Of a stretch of DNA of 55,994 nucleotides, positions 16,184-25,665 are shown one piece after another. The notes beneath the pieces are model-generated. The model had not been told where the DNA came from, did not search any database, and saw only the letters and a list, made by a program, of their open reading frames with translations. Each line of letters begins with the position of its first letter. Positions within the stretch are counted from its first letter, which is position 1. A program made the position numbers and the translations under genes. Source of the DNA: Microcaldota archaeon (GTDB lineage: Archaea; Micrarchaeota; Micrarchaeia; Micrarchaeales; Micrarchaeaceae); contig JAKAOQ010000001.1 of the NCBI GenBank assembly GCA_021812105.1, positions 1-55,994 of the forward strand, given 5' to 3'.

Positions 16184-17434
16184 ATGATGGACAAGGTAGC
16201 AAGAGTAGTATACGACGCCGGAAAGAGCAACGATGCAGAGATAAAAGTGAAAAGGAGCGAAATAGTATACAAGCACATGCGTGATCCCGCGCTACTGAAG
16301 TACTACTACAGGATGAAGACGATTTCAAACATAGAGAGGGACGAGATGGTGGGCTCTTCACCTACCGACCTTTTTGTGGGCAGATTCGGATATCCGAAGG
16401 TGTTCATAGGACCGCTATTGCCCCCAGAGTTCGGAGACACTTCGCTGCTCAGCACGCCCGAAAGGTGGAAGTACCTGAGCATAAACCAGATAATAGAGAT
16501 GAGATCTAAGCTTGTCAGGGGGATGCACACAACAAACATTCATGATGTAGAGAAGGGAAGGCTCGAGGAGCAGGTACGCGACCTCGCACTCGCGGAGAAC
16601 CCCGCTGAGGCTGAGGTGAAATTCGAGAAGAAACCGTTTGTAAAACTGTCGCTCGATGACCACGCCGAGCCTTTTGGTCCTAGCGCTGTGATGAAAAGCA
16701 TGGACGTGTACAACGTAAAGGCGGAGAGGAAGATAGAGAAACTGTACTTTGATGATGATGCTAAGGCGTCAACCGCGCTGATAGAGCTATACGACAGAAA
16801 TATACCAGTATCTAAACTGCAGAGGGCCCTTTCAGCAGGTCTTTTCGGGTTAAAGAACAGCAGGAGATTCGTACCCACAAGGTGGAGCATAACCGCTGTG
16901 GACGACACACTCTCCAAGAACAATCTTGTAAATGTAAAGGAATACGAACCGCTTGACGCAATAAGGGTGTACTACAACAACGCCCTGGACAATCGCTGGC
17001 TTATATTCTTTATTCCGGGCAATTGGCAGTACGAGTCTATAGAGGTATGGTACCCTCATACTATATGGAACGATGGAAACGAGGTAACGATCTACTCTTC
17101 GCACGAGGGTTACGGAGGTAGGAAGACCTACGCCGAGATAGGCGGCTGCTACTATGCGGCCAGGCTCGCCGTTTCCGAGAAACTGAAGGAGATGCAGAAG
17201 CAGGCCGTTGTTCTCATACTTAGAGAGACGCACGCGGGTTACACCCTGCCTGTAGGGGTTTGGAACGTCAGGGAACACGTGAGGCAGACACTCCAGACAG
17301 AACCCGATATACTCTACAATAGAAGCCAGGTATTTGACTATATATCGAAAAGGCTGGCGATTCCGCCCAAGGAATGGATAAATAACAGTTATATACTAAG
17401 AGATATGCTCATGCAGAGAAGGCTCTTCGCTTGA
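16184..17434 (+). CDS. nreA: NreA-type archaeal DNA repair protein
   Basis: 416 residues. Members of this archaeal family (DUF650/DUF651) work in repair and bind PCNA. Visible blocks: SSPTDLFVGRFGYPKVFIGP near residues 50-75, the NIHDVEKGRLEEQVRDLAL region, VPTRWSITAVDDTLSK near 235, and SSHEGYGGRKTYAEIGGCYY near 310. The final residues MLMQRRLFA contain Q-x-x-L-F, the minimal PCNA-interaction motif described at the C-terminus of NreA proteins. The start is set by the TATA box at 16151. The gene is followed after 82 bases by a GT2 gene with its own TATA-like element. Confidence 0.88.
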   Translation: MMDKVARVVYDAGKSNDAEIKVKRSEIVYKHMRDPALLKYYYRMKTISNIERDEMVGSSPTDLFVGRFGYPKVFIGPLLPPEFGDTSLLSTPERWKYLSINQIIEMRSKLVRGMHTTNIHDVEKGRLEEQVRDLALAENPAEAEVKFEKKPFVKLSLDDHAEPFGPSAVMKSMDVYNVKAERKIEKLYFDDDAKASTALIELYDRNIPVSKLQRALSAGLFGLKNSRRFVPTRWSITAVDDTLSKNNLVNVKEYEPLDAIRVYYNNALDNRWLIFFIPGNWQYESIEVWYPHTIWNDGNEVTIYSSHEGYGGRKTYAEIGGCYYAARLAVSEKLKEMQKQAVVLILRETHAGYTLPVGVWNVREHVRQTLQTEPDILYNRSQVFDYISKRLAIPPKEWINNSYILRDMLMQRRLFA

Positions 17435-17516
17435 CGTGCCAAGACGTGCCCGTGATAAGTATATATTGTTTACCACTCTATATAGGATAGTTTTCCGGGC
17501 CAGCAAGGCGTGTGGT

Positions 17517-18422
17517 ATGGTAGAATTGAGTGTAATAGTTGCGACCAAAAATGAGGACAACGGTCCGCACATAATAAGGGAACTCCAGAAGGCTTTCGGG
17601 GGCGATCTAGAGATAATAGTAGTGGACAAGAGTTCTCCAAAATACAGAAAGGTGCTTGAGGATACAGGAGTAAAAGTAGTGGAACAGCGTTCGGACGGCT
17701 ACGAGAACGCGGTCATGGAAGGCTTTGCGCTGGCTAGCGGGAGCATACTCGCGAACATAGACGCGGACGGCACACATTCTGTCAAAGACTTCAAGCGTGT
17801 TGTTGATGAACTTAAGCGCGTAAGAAGCCAGGGGTACGGCTTGGTTACGGGCAACAGGTACGGCAACATGTCAAAGGACGCGATGCCGGGCCACATAAGG
17901 TTTGGCAACGCTTTCCTGACCAAGCTTTTCAACCTGCTGTACAGGCAGAAGATGCACGACGTTATGAGCGGAGACGTGGTCATGACAAGAGAAGCATACG
18001 AAGAGATAAAGTATGTGCCACCGTATCGCGCCGGTTGCCTCTTCTTTGAGATAGAGCTGCTGAGGCGCGGTTTCAGGATAAGGGACATACCAATAAGCTA
18101 CAGAGCCAGGCAGGGCACGGAGTCAAAGATATCCAGAGTGAAGCCGATATATGGCCTCACCATAGCTTACAACGCGATAAGATATACCAGGGACTACAAC
18201 CCGCTGCTGCTGTTCGGTACAATCGGAATAGTACTCATAATAGGTGGGCTTGTGATAACTGGAATACTACTATCGTACCTGCTGCAGACTGGTAATCTTC
18301 TAGGTGTCGGAAGGGCTTTGATAGCTTTCATGCTATTCACGTTTGGATTCCTCTCAATAATCGCGGGGCTCATTCTCGACCTGCTTTTGGAGATAGAAAA
18401 GAAGCTGTACAGGAGGAAATAG
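17517..18422 (+). CDS. GT2 glycosyltransferase with C-terminal membrane anchor (DPM1/DPG-synthase-like)
   Basis: 301 residues. The GT-A domain begins MVELSVIVATKNEDNGPHII, then IIVVDKSS, and has the nucleotide-sugar and metal motif ANIDADGTHS near residue 80. SRVKPIYGL ends the catalytic part, and two hydrophobic segments (about 230-255 and 262-290) anchor it to the membrane. This layout fits dolichol-phosphate hexose synthases that load sugars on lipid carriers for N-glycosylation. ATG 17517 is chosen because an A/T-rich promoter element lies at 17453-17466, inside the longer frame. The sugar donor is unknown. Confidence 0.85.
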   Translation: MVELSVIVATKNEDNGPHIIRELQKAFGGDLEIIVVDKSSPKYRKVLEDTGVKVVEQRSDGYENAVMEGFALASGSILANIDADGTHSVKDFKRVVDELKRVRSQGYGLVTGNRYGNMSKDAMPGHIRFGNAFLTKLFNLLYRQKMHDVMSGDVVMTREAYEEIKYVPPYRAGCLFFEIELLRRGFRIRDIPISYRARQGTESKISRVKPIYGLTIAYNAIRYTRDYNPLLLFGTIGIVLIIGGLVITGILLSYLLQTGNLLGVGRALIAFMLFTFGFLSIIAGLILDLLLEIEKKLYRRK

Positions 18423-18435
18423 GCGCTGAGCTTCG

Positions 18436-19113
18436 CTAAGACAGGCTTACAACGAGTGGACCGGAGAAGTTTGATTCTGGTGCCTTTATGTATATGGAGA
18501 GCACGAAGCTGCCGGCATCGTTTATTACAAAAGGGAGCTTTGGGTTCGATCCTTCAAACTCGAAGGGTTGGTCAACGTTTATTTTTACTACCTTGGATCC
18601 GTAGTTCAGTATCTTCATAAGCTGCAGATTCTGCTGGAATATATGGTTCTTCGGAACGTTCAGCATGTTGAGCGCGGATTCAGCCTCTACGCTCCTTCCG
18701 TAGCTGTTTACTATCACCTTTGTTATTTCTACATGAACGAACTCCCTGTTCTCCTCCTGGAACTCTAGAGTCAGCGGTCCGGAATAATTGTAGTCAGGGC
18801 CCTCTACGCTTATCTTGAACTCGACTCTCTCCTCGCTAGTTATCCTTCTTGGAATCGAGGGCTCTATCGCAAGGACCCTGAAGGGCTGCGAGGCCTGGAT
18901 TCCGTTGATTACTATCGGCTCGAAGTCGCTCGGTTTTATTATCTCTGCTTCGGTGAGCGAGTTTGCGTATGGCCTGTTCGTGAATGGGACGACCATGCTG
19001 AATATCTTGCCCTCTGCGCTAACCCCCTCTACGGTGTGAATCTCTCCCCTGAACTTGAGGTTGACCGCTGGTATGCTTATCATCTTCTTCTTTTTGAAAA
19101 GTCCTAATTTCAT
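18436..19113 (-). CDS. Beta-sandwich hypothetical protein
   Basis: 225 residues, starting MKLGLFKKKKMISIPAV. There are no cysteines, no signal peptide and no membrane segment. Alternating hydrophobic patterns and repeats of N-F/Y-S-G-P-L (at YNYSGPLTLEF and SNFSGPLVVSLS) suggest two tandem Ig-like or arrestin-like beta-sandwich domains of about 105 residues. ATG 19113 has GTGAG nearby; an ATG at 19125 is possible. A 16-base perfect palindrome covers its TATA element. Function unknown. Confidence 0.6.
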   Translation of the reverse strand: MKLGLFKKKKMISIPAVNLKFRGEIHTVEGVSAEGKIFSMVVPFTNRPYANSLTEAEIIKPSDFEPIVINGIQASQPFRVLAIEPSIPRRITSEERVEFKISVEGPDYNYSGPLTLEFQEENREFVHVEITKVIVNSYGRSVEAESALNMLNVPKNHIFQQNLQLMKILNYGSKVVKINVDQPFEFEGSNPKLPFVINDAGSFVLSIYIKAPESNFSGPLVVSLS

Positions 19114-19136
19114 GAACTCACGCATTTTTGCTATGC

Positions 19137-19152
19137 CACAATTTAAATTGTG
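19137..19152 (-). promoter_or_regulatory. Perfect 16-base palindrome over a TATA element
   Basis: CACAATTTAAATTGTG is its own reverse complement and includes TTTAAA centred about 32 bases before ATG 19113. It may be an operator overlapping the core promoter of the beta-sandwich gene. Confidence 0.45.
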
Positions 19153-19158
19153 TTCACA

Positions 19159-20118
19159 TCAGAACCGCCTAAGCCGTACACCTAAGCTCTTCGAAAGGTT
19201 CTCCAGGTCCTGCGCTACGTAGAAGAAACCCATCCACGCCCAATTCCCCCATCTCTTGAGTCCTTCCCTCTTGACTTTCTCTATCATCGCCCTCGCATTC
19301 TTGGGCTCCTTTCCAAAGAAGAGAAGGCCGAAAACGTCTACCGACCACGCGTCTATCGGAAAACCTCCGTGGGGGTTGATTATGTCGGCCGCGTAGTCTC
19401 CAACCCCGGGCAGTTCCATCAGAGCGCTCTTTGCTTCCTGTAGCGACATAGAGAGTATCTGCTCGGAAGTTGGAAAACCCTTGACTATCATCTGCGCCGA
19501 TCGTATGAGATATTTCGCCCTGTATCCCAGATTGCACTCCTTTGCGAACGCCCCCGCTTTCAGACCTGCGATCCTCTCCGCCGACGGCTCTACCCTTATC
19601 ATTTTTCCGTCGAACGCGACCGGATCCCCATAGTGTTCGTTTATACTCTCGATCATCTTGTTGCTCCTGTCCAATCGTGCCATCTGCAGGCATATGCTGA
19701 GCACAACGGAATTGTAGAGGTAGCTCGTCTGTGTGTCGTGCATTCCATACAGGTCCTTTACCGTAATCTTCAATATGTCGTCCTTCTTCGCCATCGCATA
19801 AAAGCTCTCGAGGTCTTGGTCGGCTCCTATCATCGTCTTGAGATGTTTCACCATCCATTTCCTATCGGCAGCCGCGACTTTTGATTTTGTGAAAACGGAA
19901 ACGCGAACGCGCGGGTCGTCTATGGTACCAAGGGATTCCATCCTTATCCCTGCCATGATGCCCTTCAGCCTCGTGGCCGTCCAAAAGGTCTTTCCTTCGA
20001 GTATCTCTCCTGCGTTGAACAGGTTCCAACCAACTGGCTTCTTTACCGTTAGCTCGAAGTCGAACGGCGGGACCGGCTGCAGATAGAATTGGAAACTCTG
20101 GCCTAGGCTTATGGTCAT
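19159..20118 (-). CDS. HhH-GPD DNA glycosylase (AlkA/OGG-like)
   Basis: 319 residues. The N-terminal part resembles the beta-rich domain of AlkA and OGG1. The helix-hairpin-helix is LMELPGVGDYAADII near residues 240-255, followed by the catalytic-Asp region FPIDAWSVDVF. The position of the OGG1 catalytic lysine holds Tyr, so it should act as a monofunctional glycosylase that removes damaged bases. The start ATG 20118 lies five bases after the stop of the upstream sulfatase-like gene, with GGAGTGAAGAG before it, so it is the last gene of a leftward operon whose other members concern glycans. The substrate base cannot be predicted. Confidence 0.82.
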   Translation of the reverse strand: MTISLGQSFQFYLQPVPPFDFELTVKKPVGWNLFNAGEILEGKTFWTATRLKGIMAGIRMESLGTIDDPRVRVSVFTKSKVAAADRKWMVKHLKTMIGADQDLESFYAMAKKDDILKITVKDLYGMHDTQTSYLYNSVVLSICLQMARLDRSNKMIESINEHYGDPVAFDGKMIRVEPSAERIAGLKAGAFAKECNLGYRAKYLIRSAQMIVKGFPTSEQILSMSLQEAKSALMELPGVGDYAADIINPHGGFPIDAWSVDVFGLLFFGKEPKNARAMIEKVKREGLKRWGNWAWMGFFYVAQDLENLSKSLGVRLRRF

Positions 20119-20122
20119 CTCT

Positions 20123-21346
20123 TCACTCCGTTCTGCCGAAACGCCGTATCGCATGCCTGTCGTACCTGTTGATCTTCCTCATGTCTATACCGTCTACGGC
20201 TCTTATGTTGGCGGGTATACCAAAACTTTCCGAATACACGCCATTGCTGTAAAGTAGCGAAAGGTCTGTATGGCCCTTTATTGAGGAAAGCAAAAATCTT
20301 TTAACATTGACCAGGCTGGCGTAACCGTTGTTATACTTTCTGCCGCCCTCTTCCGCTCCTATAACGGCCATAGGTATTCGCACTATTGAATCGTAGAGCA
20401 TCGTGCCATGACCTATGAATCCCTGTTCGTTGAATGCCTGTCCGTGATCGCTTGTTATGATTATGGTCTGATCTCCGTAGTTGTCGAGCAGGTGTTTCGA
20501 TATTCTGAGCGCGTAGTCGTAGGCCATCCTCGAAGCCCGGGAGTACTTCCGCTTCCATAGCTCCAATAGCTCGGGATTGATCTTCTTCCTCATAAACGAT
20601 GTAGACCACGTCAGGTCGAGGCCTTTTTTCCCTATGTAAGGATCGTGCGCTTCCATCAGGTTTATGAACATGAAGAATGGTTTTCTCATCTCGGTGCTGC
20701 GGACTCTAGACGCTATGTACCTGCCGCCTTTCTCCAGGGGCCATCCCTGCAGCTTGGCCTTTGATTTCTTTAGAAGGGACAGCGCAGAAAACACGGTTCC
20801 CGAGGCTATCAGCTCCATGAGCAGGGGCGGATCGTTGGACGCGGCCTTGAGAACGCGCAACCCGTCGCTTATCGAGTCCATGAAAGAGCGGTAGCCTACC
20901 GCGCTCCTGTCGGCTTTGTGCTCCTCTACGAACCTCTTGAGCTTCTTTGACACTTCGAGCGTGCTACCGTAGACGTCCGTGTAGTACGATTCCTCGTGGA
21001 AGTGCTTGAATTCGTTGAACCCGTATATAGGATGCACGTACGGGTTCGCCGATATGGCGTACGTATCAAAGCCCATCCGGTTGAGATCACTCACGAAGGT
21101 CTTCTTCTTCAACTTTATCTCATTTATGTCGAAAGACTTCACATACTTGGTTTCATGGGACCCGTGCTCTCCCGGATAGAGCCCTGTGAAAAGCGATGCG
21201 TGAGACGGTAGCGTCCACGCGGATGGAGCTATACAGTTTTCGATAAACTTCGCGCCAAGTTTCTCAAAGCCGTGCAGGCTGCTTTCTATAGAATTGAATT
21301 CATCAAGACGCATCGTATCCATTACTATTATTGTGAAACTCCTCAT
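20123..21346 (-). CDS. Sulfatase/alkaline-phosphatase superfamily hydrolase
   Basis: 407 residues. MDTMR near residue 9 gives the first metal Asp. SAWTLPSHASLFTG around 42-55 is the nucleophile region in the T-x-P-S form, without the Cys needed for formylglycine. ITSDHGQAFNEQGFIGHG near 295-315 gives further metal ligands. There is no signal peptide or membrane segment, so it appears cytoplasmic. The family includes phosphoglycerol transferases, phosphonate hydrolases and arylsulfatases; the context (GT4 and FkbM genes) suggests modification of a surface glycan. The gene starts 14 bases after the GT4 gene. Confidence 0.82.
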   Translation of the reverse strand: MRSFTIIVMDTMRLDEFNSIESSLHGFEKLGAKFIENCIAPSAWTLPSHASLFTGLYPGEHGSHETKYVKSFDINEIKLKKKTFVSDLNRMGFDTYAISANPYVHPIYGFNEFKHFHEESYYTDVYGSTLEVSKKLKRFVEEHKADRSAVGYRSFMDSISDGLRVLKAASNDPPLLMELIASGTVFSALSLLKKSKAKLQGWPLEKGGRYIASRVRSTEMRKPFFMFINLMEAHDPYIGKKGLDLTWSTSFMRKKINPELLELWKRKYSRASRMAYDYALRISKHLLDNYGDQTIIITSDHGQAFNEQGFIGHGTMLYDSIVRIPMAVIGAEEGGRKYNNGYASLVNVKRFLLSSIKGHTDLSLLYSNGVYSESFGIPANIRAVDGIDMRKINRYDRHAIRRFGRTE

Positions 21347-21359
21347 ATACGCACCATAT

Positions 21360-22571
21360 TTAATCTACGATCTCCCTGAAAAGCTTTGCGTAACTGGAAA
21401 GCATATTACTCTTGCTGAACCTAAACGCTATCTTGCTCGAAGAGATAACTGTGTTCTTCATGGTGTTTTTGTCCTTGGCCAGAAGCAGTATCTTGCTCGC
21501 CAGATCGCCCGGATCATGAGTCTTGAACGTCATGGCTCCAGTAAATTTTATGTCATCTATGAGCGCATTCTCCGAGAACAGTATCGGTATGCCGTGAGCC
21601 GAGGCTTCAAGCATTGTAAGGTTGAAACTCTCCCACACCGAAGGCACTACGAACAGATTCGCCGCTTTGTAGAAGCACGGCAGCTCTTTTTCGTCAACTT
21701 CCCCCACGAACTTTATCCTGCCATCATTGCCAGCCAGGTTCTTGTAGTACTCGAGGGATTGTCCGTTCCCTACAAGGAGAAGCTTGAAGTTATTGTCATA
21801 TATCCTGTTGAATGCTTTTATCAGCACGCTTACGTTCTTCTGCCTTTCAAACATCCTTCCCAAGTATAGTACAACGAAATCGCCTTCTTTTATGTCCGCG
21901 GCGCTCCTGATTTCTTCAAGCGTCTTGTTGCTCTGGCACTTTCCTTTGTCCAGTCCATTGGGTATGTATTCTACGTTGCTGTTGTAGCGCTTTAGCATGG
22001 ATAACTGCGCCTTATTTAGCGCCACGCACGCATCAAAAAATCCGAAGAACTTCTTCTTGGCGGATTCCAGACTCATGGCGGTTAGCCCTGTGCCGAGCGT
22101 TACGGCGAGTCCCTCCTTGCTGAAATATCCAGAAACGTTGCTGTTAGATATTGAAGCATGGTCTATGTAAACGCTCTTGAACGTCATGTTACTTCTTAGG
22201 AACCTAAGGATAGGAAAGTCCCATACCGAGTTTGACACTATTATGTCGGGCTTTATTTTCCTTACGCGTTCTAGTATCTCACGCTTGTCCATACCCAAAT
22301 CTAGCATGTTCCTTCCGAGCAGAAAGAAATATCCAGCGCGCATAATCCAGTTCTCTGTCAGGCCGCTTGATTTCAATTCAGGTCTGAGCCATGGCTTGGA
22401 TCTGCTTAGCATTATCGTGTTCCTGCCCTTCTTAAGGTACGAGGTTTCATATCCTAGATAGTACATGTTAAACTGGTTCTTTAGATCCCTGAAGAGAACG
22501 CTAGCCACTCTTGGAACCCCCCCTACAGCGTGGGTCCTTGAACCGAAATCCATTATCATAACTTTGGTCAT
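21360..22571 (-). CDS. GT4-family glycosyltransferase
   Basis: 403 residues, GT-B fold. The N-terminal domain starts MTKVMIMDFGSRTHAVGGVP with the usual glycine-rich acceptor loop. The C-terminal domain carries VLYLGRMFERQKNVSVLIKA, the KFVGEV strand, and the E-x7-E-like motif ESFNLTMLEASAHGIP that binds the nucleotide-sugar donor. It should add a hexose to a surface polysaccharide or glycolipid. It is the second gene of the leftward set FkbM - GT4 - sulfatase-like - glycosylase with gaps of 5-14 bases. Confidence 0.88.
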   Translation of the reverse strand: MTKVMIMDFGSRTHAVGGVPRVASVLFRDLKNQFNMYYLGYETSYLKKGRNTIMLSRSKPWLRPELKSSGLTENWIMRAGYFFLLGRNMLDLGMDKREILERVRKIKPDIIVSNSVWDFPILRFLRSNMTFKSVYIDHASISNSNVSGYFSKEGLAVTLGTGLTAMSLESAKKKFFGFFDACVALNKAQLSMLKRYNSNVEYIPNGLDKGKCQSNKTLEEIRSAADIKEGDFVVLYLGRMFERQKNVSVLIKAFNRIYDNNFKLLLVGNGQSLEYYKNLAGNDGRIKFVGEVDEKELPCFYKAANLFVVPSVWESFNLTMLEASAHGIPILFSENALIDDIKFTGAMTFKTHDPGDLASKILLLAKDKNTMKNTVISSSKIAFRFSKSNMLSSYAKLFREIVD

Positions 22572-22582
22572 ACGCGGTCACA

Positions 22583-23551
22583 TCACTCTATGCGCTTGCA
22601 GTGAAGCACATTCAGGATCATGTTCTCATTTCCATACCTTATGTTTATCGGCAACTTGGGCACGCTCTTCTTCACGTCAAAACCGCAGCCCTTTAGCCTT
22701 CTGACTATATTGAGATAACCGTGGTGGGCTTCTATCGCCATTTCGGTGAATGCGTTCAGAGTTGCATCGTCAGAATCAAGTATTATGCCGTACTCGCACC
22801 CCTCGCAGTCAAGCTTCAGCGCTGCACCATCCAGACCAAAGCGTTCCACTATCTCTGACAACCGCGATACTTTTACCTTTTTGCCCTTTCTGGAAGATCT
22901 CAGTGCACTGCTTCCATGGCTTTCGTAATCCTCCGATACGCTTATATATGAAGACACGCCACCGCAACCCTCGTTGATAGGCGTTATCTTGCTCCCAAGC
23001 CCGTTAGACCTGATGTTCTTGAGAAGTAGTTTGTATGAGTACGGGAACGGCTCAAAAGCGTAAACGTGCTTTGCGCCGTTGAGCGCAAAATATATCGCCG
23101 TGTCACCTATGTTCGCCCCAACATCTATTACGACCTTGCCCCTTACGTCGAGCATCCCGTATTGCTCCTCGTAGAAATTCTCTCTGATTAACCTTAGTAT
23201 GTTGCCTCTCTGCAGCTTTGATGACGCGGTGAATCTTAGTCGCCTACCTCTAAACGTAAAAGCTACCCCTCTTGGATCGCTCCTTATGTTAAGTTTCCTG
23301 TATGCGCTGCTTGCGATGAGCGGATTCTCGTTGAAGAAATTCACAAATTCGGCTTTGCTGTTTATTATACTGTTTTTGCCGTTCCTGGGCCTGAGCACTA
23401 CATGCCTCTTCAGTCCGAACCTGAAAAGCAGAACGTCGTACCAGTTTGAGACAGTGAACAGCACCTTGTATGTGCCCAAAAAGTCCAGAGGCTTGCGTAG
23501 GTAAACTAGTATATTGTCCGCGAATGATATGTTTTTGTACACGCAATACAC
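22583..23551 (-). CDS. FkbM-family methyltransferase
   Basis: 322 residues. The SAM-binding motif is VVIDVGANIGDTAIYFA near 140-156, followed by VYAFEPFPYSYKLL and the FkbM-typical LKLDCEGCEYGIILD near 245-260. An N-terminal region of about 130 residues precedes the fold. FkbM enzymes O-methylate small molecules and sugars; beside a GT4 gene, methylation of a surface glycan is likely. First gene of the leftward operon. Confidence 0.85.
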   Translation of the reverse strand: MYCVYKNISFADNILVYLRKPLDFLGTYKVLFTVSNWYDVLLFRFGLKRHVVLRPRNGKNSIINSKAEFVNFFNENPLIASSAYRKLNIRSDPRGVAFTFRGRRLRFTASSKLQRGNILRLIRENFYEEQYGMLDVRGKVVIDVGANIGDTAIYFALNGAKHVYAFEPFPYSYKLLLKNIRSNGLGSKITPINEGCGGVSSYISVSEDYESHGSSALRSSRKGKKVKVSRLSEIVERFGLDGAALKLDCEGCEYGIILDSDDATLNAFTEMAIEAHHGYLNIVRRLKGCGFDVKKSVPKLPINIRYGNENMILNVLHCKRIE

Positions 23552-23680
23552 GATGCACTGTCTTTGTGCTCTGACTTGTCATTATGCCTTAATAATCTTT
23601 TCTGTGCCTCGACTATGCTTTTAACGTAGTCTGAGGAAACCAATAAATATTATTAAAATAAAGGTGTTTTTAGTGATGGT

Positions 23681-24196
23681 ATGACATTTCAAACCATAAC
23701 TGATGACAGTAACAAGGAGTATTCGTATAAAAGGCTAAGGGTAGAAATCGGTAGAGAGGGGGTGAGCGCTCTCCACAGAGGACTGGGACACGAGAAATAC
23801 CGCACGGTTTTTACAATAAGAAAGACTGAGGACGGTACACTATACAGCGATGTAAACGGCACCAAATTGTATCTGGATTCCGCGAAACTACCTACCAGCA
23901 TAGAATCGGTAGTACAGACCATGTCCAGCTTAAAATACAGGATCGACGATCTGATAAAGAAGGAGATAGAAGCTGATTTGAAAAGAACGAGCTATACAGA
24001 GAGGTACATAAATGCAATAAGCTCTGGTATAATAGCTTTTCCCGGCTACGCATATGATCCGGAACCGGCCGCGGTGTCGTATTATCGGGAGAGTATAAAA
24101 CTGCTTAATTCCGGAATAGAAACTCTCAGCAAGGGAGAGCTGGCACACGATCCAAGGCTAGAAGCATTCTTCCTGCGCGGTACAAGAAAACAGTAA
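23681..24196 (+). CDS. Hypothetical protein, 171 aa
   Basis: Starts MTFQTITDDSNKEYSYKRLR, preceded by AGTGATGGT. The first 75 residues look beta-rich (YRTVFTIRKTEDGTLYSDV), followed by helices with many charged residues and a region rich in tyrosine. No cysteine cluster, membrane segment or known motif. It lies upstream of alkA on the same strand and divergent from the glycan operon. Function unknown. Confidence 0.55.
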   Translation: MTFQTITDDSNKEYSYKRLRVEIGREGVSALHRGLGHEKYRTVFTIRKTEDGTLYSDVNGTKLYLDSAKLPTSIESVVQTMSSLKYRIDDLIKKEIEADLKRTSYTERYINAISSGIIAFPGYAYDPEPAAVSYYRESIKLLNSGIETLSKGELAHDPRLEAFFLRGTRKQ

Positions 24197-24282
24197 CAGC
24201 GTTCACACCATAACCGCGGCTTTATCGGTGCACAAACGTTAAAAGCGTTCGTAGGTAAAAATACCAGTTCTGGTTGTTGGCT

Positions 24283-24936
24283 ATGGAGGTTAGCGGTATC
24301 GGTGCAATAACAGATCGGAAACTTTGGGATAGAGGAATCGCGTATCTTAGGAGGCGTGACAGGAAGCTGGCACGGATTCTGACTAAAGAGAGTTACCATG
24401 ACGTGAAGTTGGACGGCGATTATTACGGTGCACTCGTGGAATCGATAGTATATCAACAGATAGCTGGTAACGCTGCGGAGTCTATAATGAAGAAGTTTAA
24501 AGGGTTATACAAAGGCAGGATACCGAAGCCGTCTGAATTTCTCAGTACGGAAGAGCACTTAGTAAAGAGATCTGGAATCTCTCCGCAAAAATACTCGTAT
24601 ATAAAGGACCTTAGCGAGAGGTTGGAGAAGGGGTTGGTTGAACTGGAGAAGCTGAACTCGCTTCCTGACGCAAAAGTTATAGAAAAGCTGGACGCGGTTA
24701 AGGGTATAGGTCGGTGGACTGCAGAGATGTTTTTGATTTTCAGTCTCGGAAGAACAGATGTTCTACCTATGGATGATCTTGGTATAAGGAAAGCGGTGAA
24801 GAGTGCATACAACCTTAGAGAGTTGCCCGATGCCAAGAAGCTTACGCGACTCTCTAAGAACTGGCACCCGTACTGCACGATCGCGACTCTCTGCCTGTGG
24901 AGAAGCCACGACGTTGTAACGCAGGGGAAGAAATGA
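24283..24936 (+). CDS. alkA: DNA-3-methyladenine glycosylase II (AlkA/MAG type)
   Basis: 217 residues, the compact catalytic form. IVYQQIAGNAAESIM (near 50-65) is the family's second-helix motif. The HhH is LDAVKGIGRWTAEMFLIF, followed by DVLPMDDLGIRKAV with the catalytic Asp. It excises alkylated purines at the start of base excision repair. ATG 24283 is preferred over TTG codons at 24274 and 24277. Together with the gene at 19159 it makes two HhH-GPD glycosylases within 6 kb. Confidence 0.9.
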   Translation: MEVSGIGAITDRKLWDRGIAYLRRRDRKLARILTKESYHDVKLDGDYYGALVESIVYQQIAGNAAESIMKKFKGLYKGRIPKPSEFLSTEEHLVKRSGISPQKYSYIKDLSERLEKGLVELEKLNSLPDAKVIEKLDAVKGIGRWTAEMFLIFSLGRTDVLPMDDLGIRKAVKSAYNLRELPDAKKLTRLSKNWHPYCTIATLCLWRSHDVVTQGKK

Positions 24937-24975
24937 TACCACAAAGGGCGGGCGCGGCGCTTCCGTTACGTCAAT

Positions 24976-25569
24976 TCAATAAGTGTCAAGCTTGCGCAGA
25001 TACGTGTTGTAGTCTGTTTTGGCAATCCCTGTTTTAGAGCCTGTAATTTCTCTTACAATATCTGTAATCTCCTTCGCGGCTATATTGTGCTTGTGAGCAT
25101 ATTCAGCTGCAGAGTCCACGTCACCGCTCCTTAGATAGACCTTGAATTGCTCCCTGCTCATATCGCGGCTGGGGGCAAGATTAAATATAGACATTGCAAG
25201 CTCACCCGCTCGCGTGTAGCCCTTCGCATAGAGGACGTTGATTCCTTTTGCCTCGGCCTCTTTGCGTTTCTCATCGGCTAAAGTGAGGGGTTCGGTAGGA
25301 AACGCGTTATCTAATTTCTGTGCATAGTCAATCAATCCGTATTCAATGCAGCGTTCTATGGCTTCGTTGACGCGATCGCTGTCAAAGTTCAGTCCTCTTA
25401 ACCTTTTTGCTCCATCGGCCAGGACAATCGCTTCCGAGATTATGTTGTCTATTTTCTTTGTCAGGTAGGGTTCATGCAAGTATGCTGCTAACCCTTCCAT
25501 TTTAGTTTTTATTATAAGCCGTTTTGCTTCTTCCTCGCTTAAAGTAGCCGTGCTGTCTTTAGGTACCAT
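24976..25569 (-). CDS. Hypothetical helical protein, 197 aa
   Basis: Starts MVPKDSTATLSEEEAKRL after an excellent GGAGGTGACTT ribosome-binding site, which settles the start and indicates a well-translated gene. The sequence is almost entirely helical and charged, with repeats of A-x-E-x-A type and no cysteine or membrane segment, consistent with a helical-repeat (TPR-like) soluble protein. The C-terminal residues about 170-195 are T/K/Y-rich. It lies between alkA and trpS. Function unknown. Confidence 0.65.
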   Translation of the reverse strand: MVPKDSTATLSEEEAKRLIIKTKMEGLAAYLHEPYLTKKIDNIISEAIVLADGAKRLRGLNFDSDRVNEAIERCIEYGLIDYAQKLDNAFPTEPLTLADEKRKEAEAKGINVLYAKGYTRAGELAMSIFNLAPSRDMSREQFKVYLRSGDVDSAAEYAHKHNIAAKEITDIVREITGSKTGIAKTDYNTYLRKLDTY

Positions 25570-25665
25570 CAAGTCACCTCCACAGGTATAGATGCGTTTA
25601 GATATATAAATTTTACCAACATTGAGACTGCGTAACAGTCAAAAAGAAGTTAGTTTACTGTTCAG

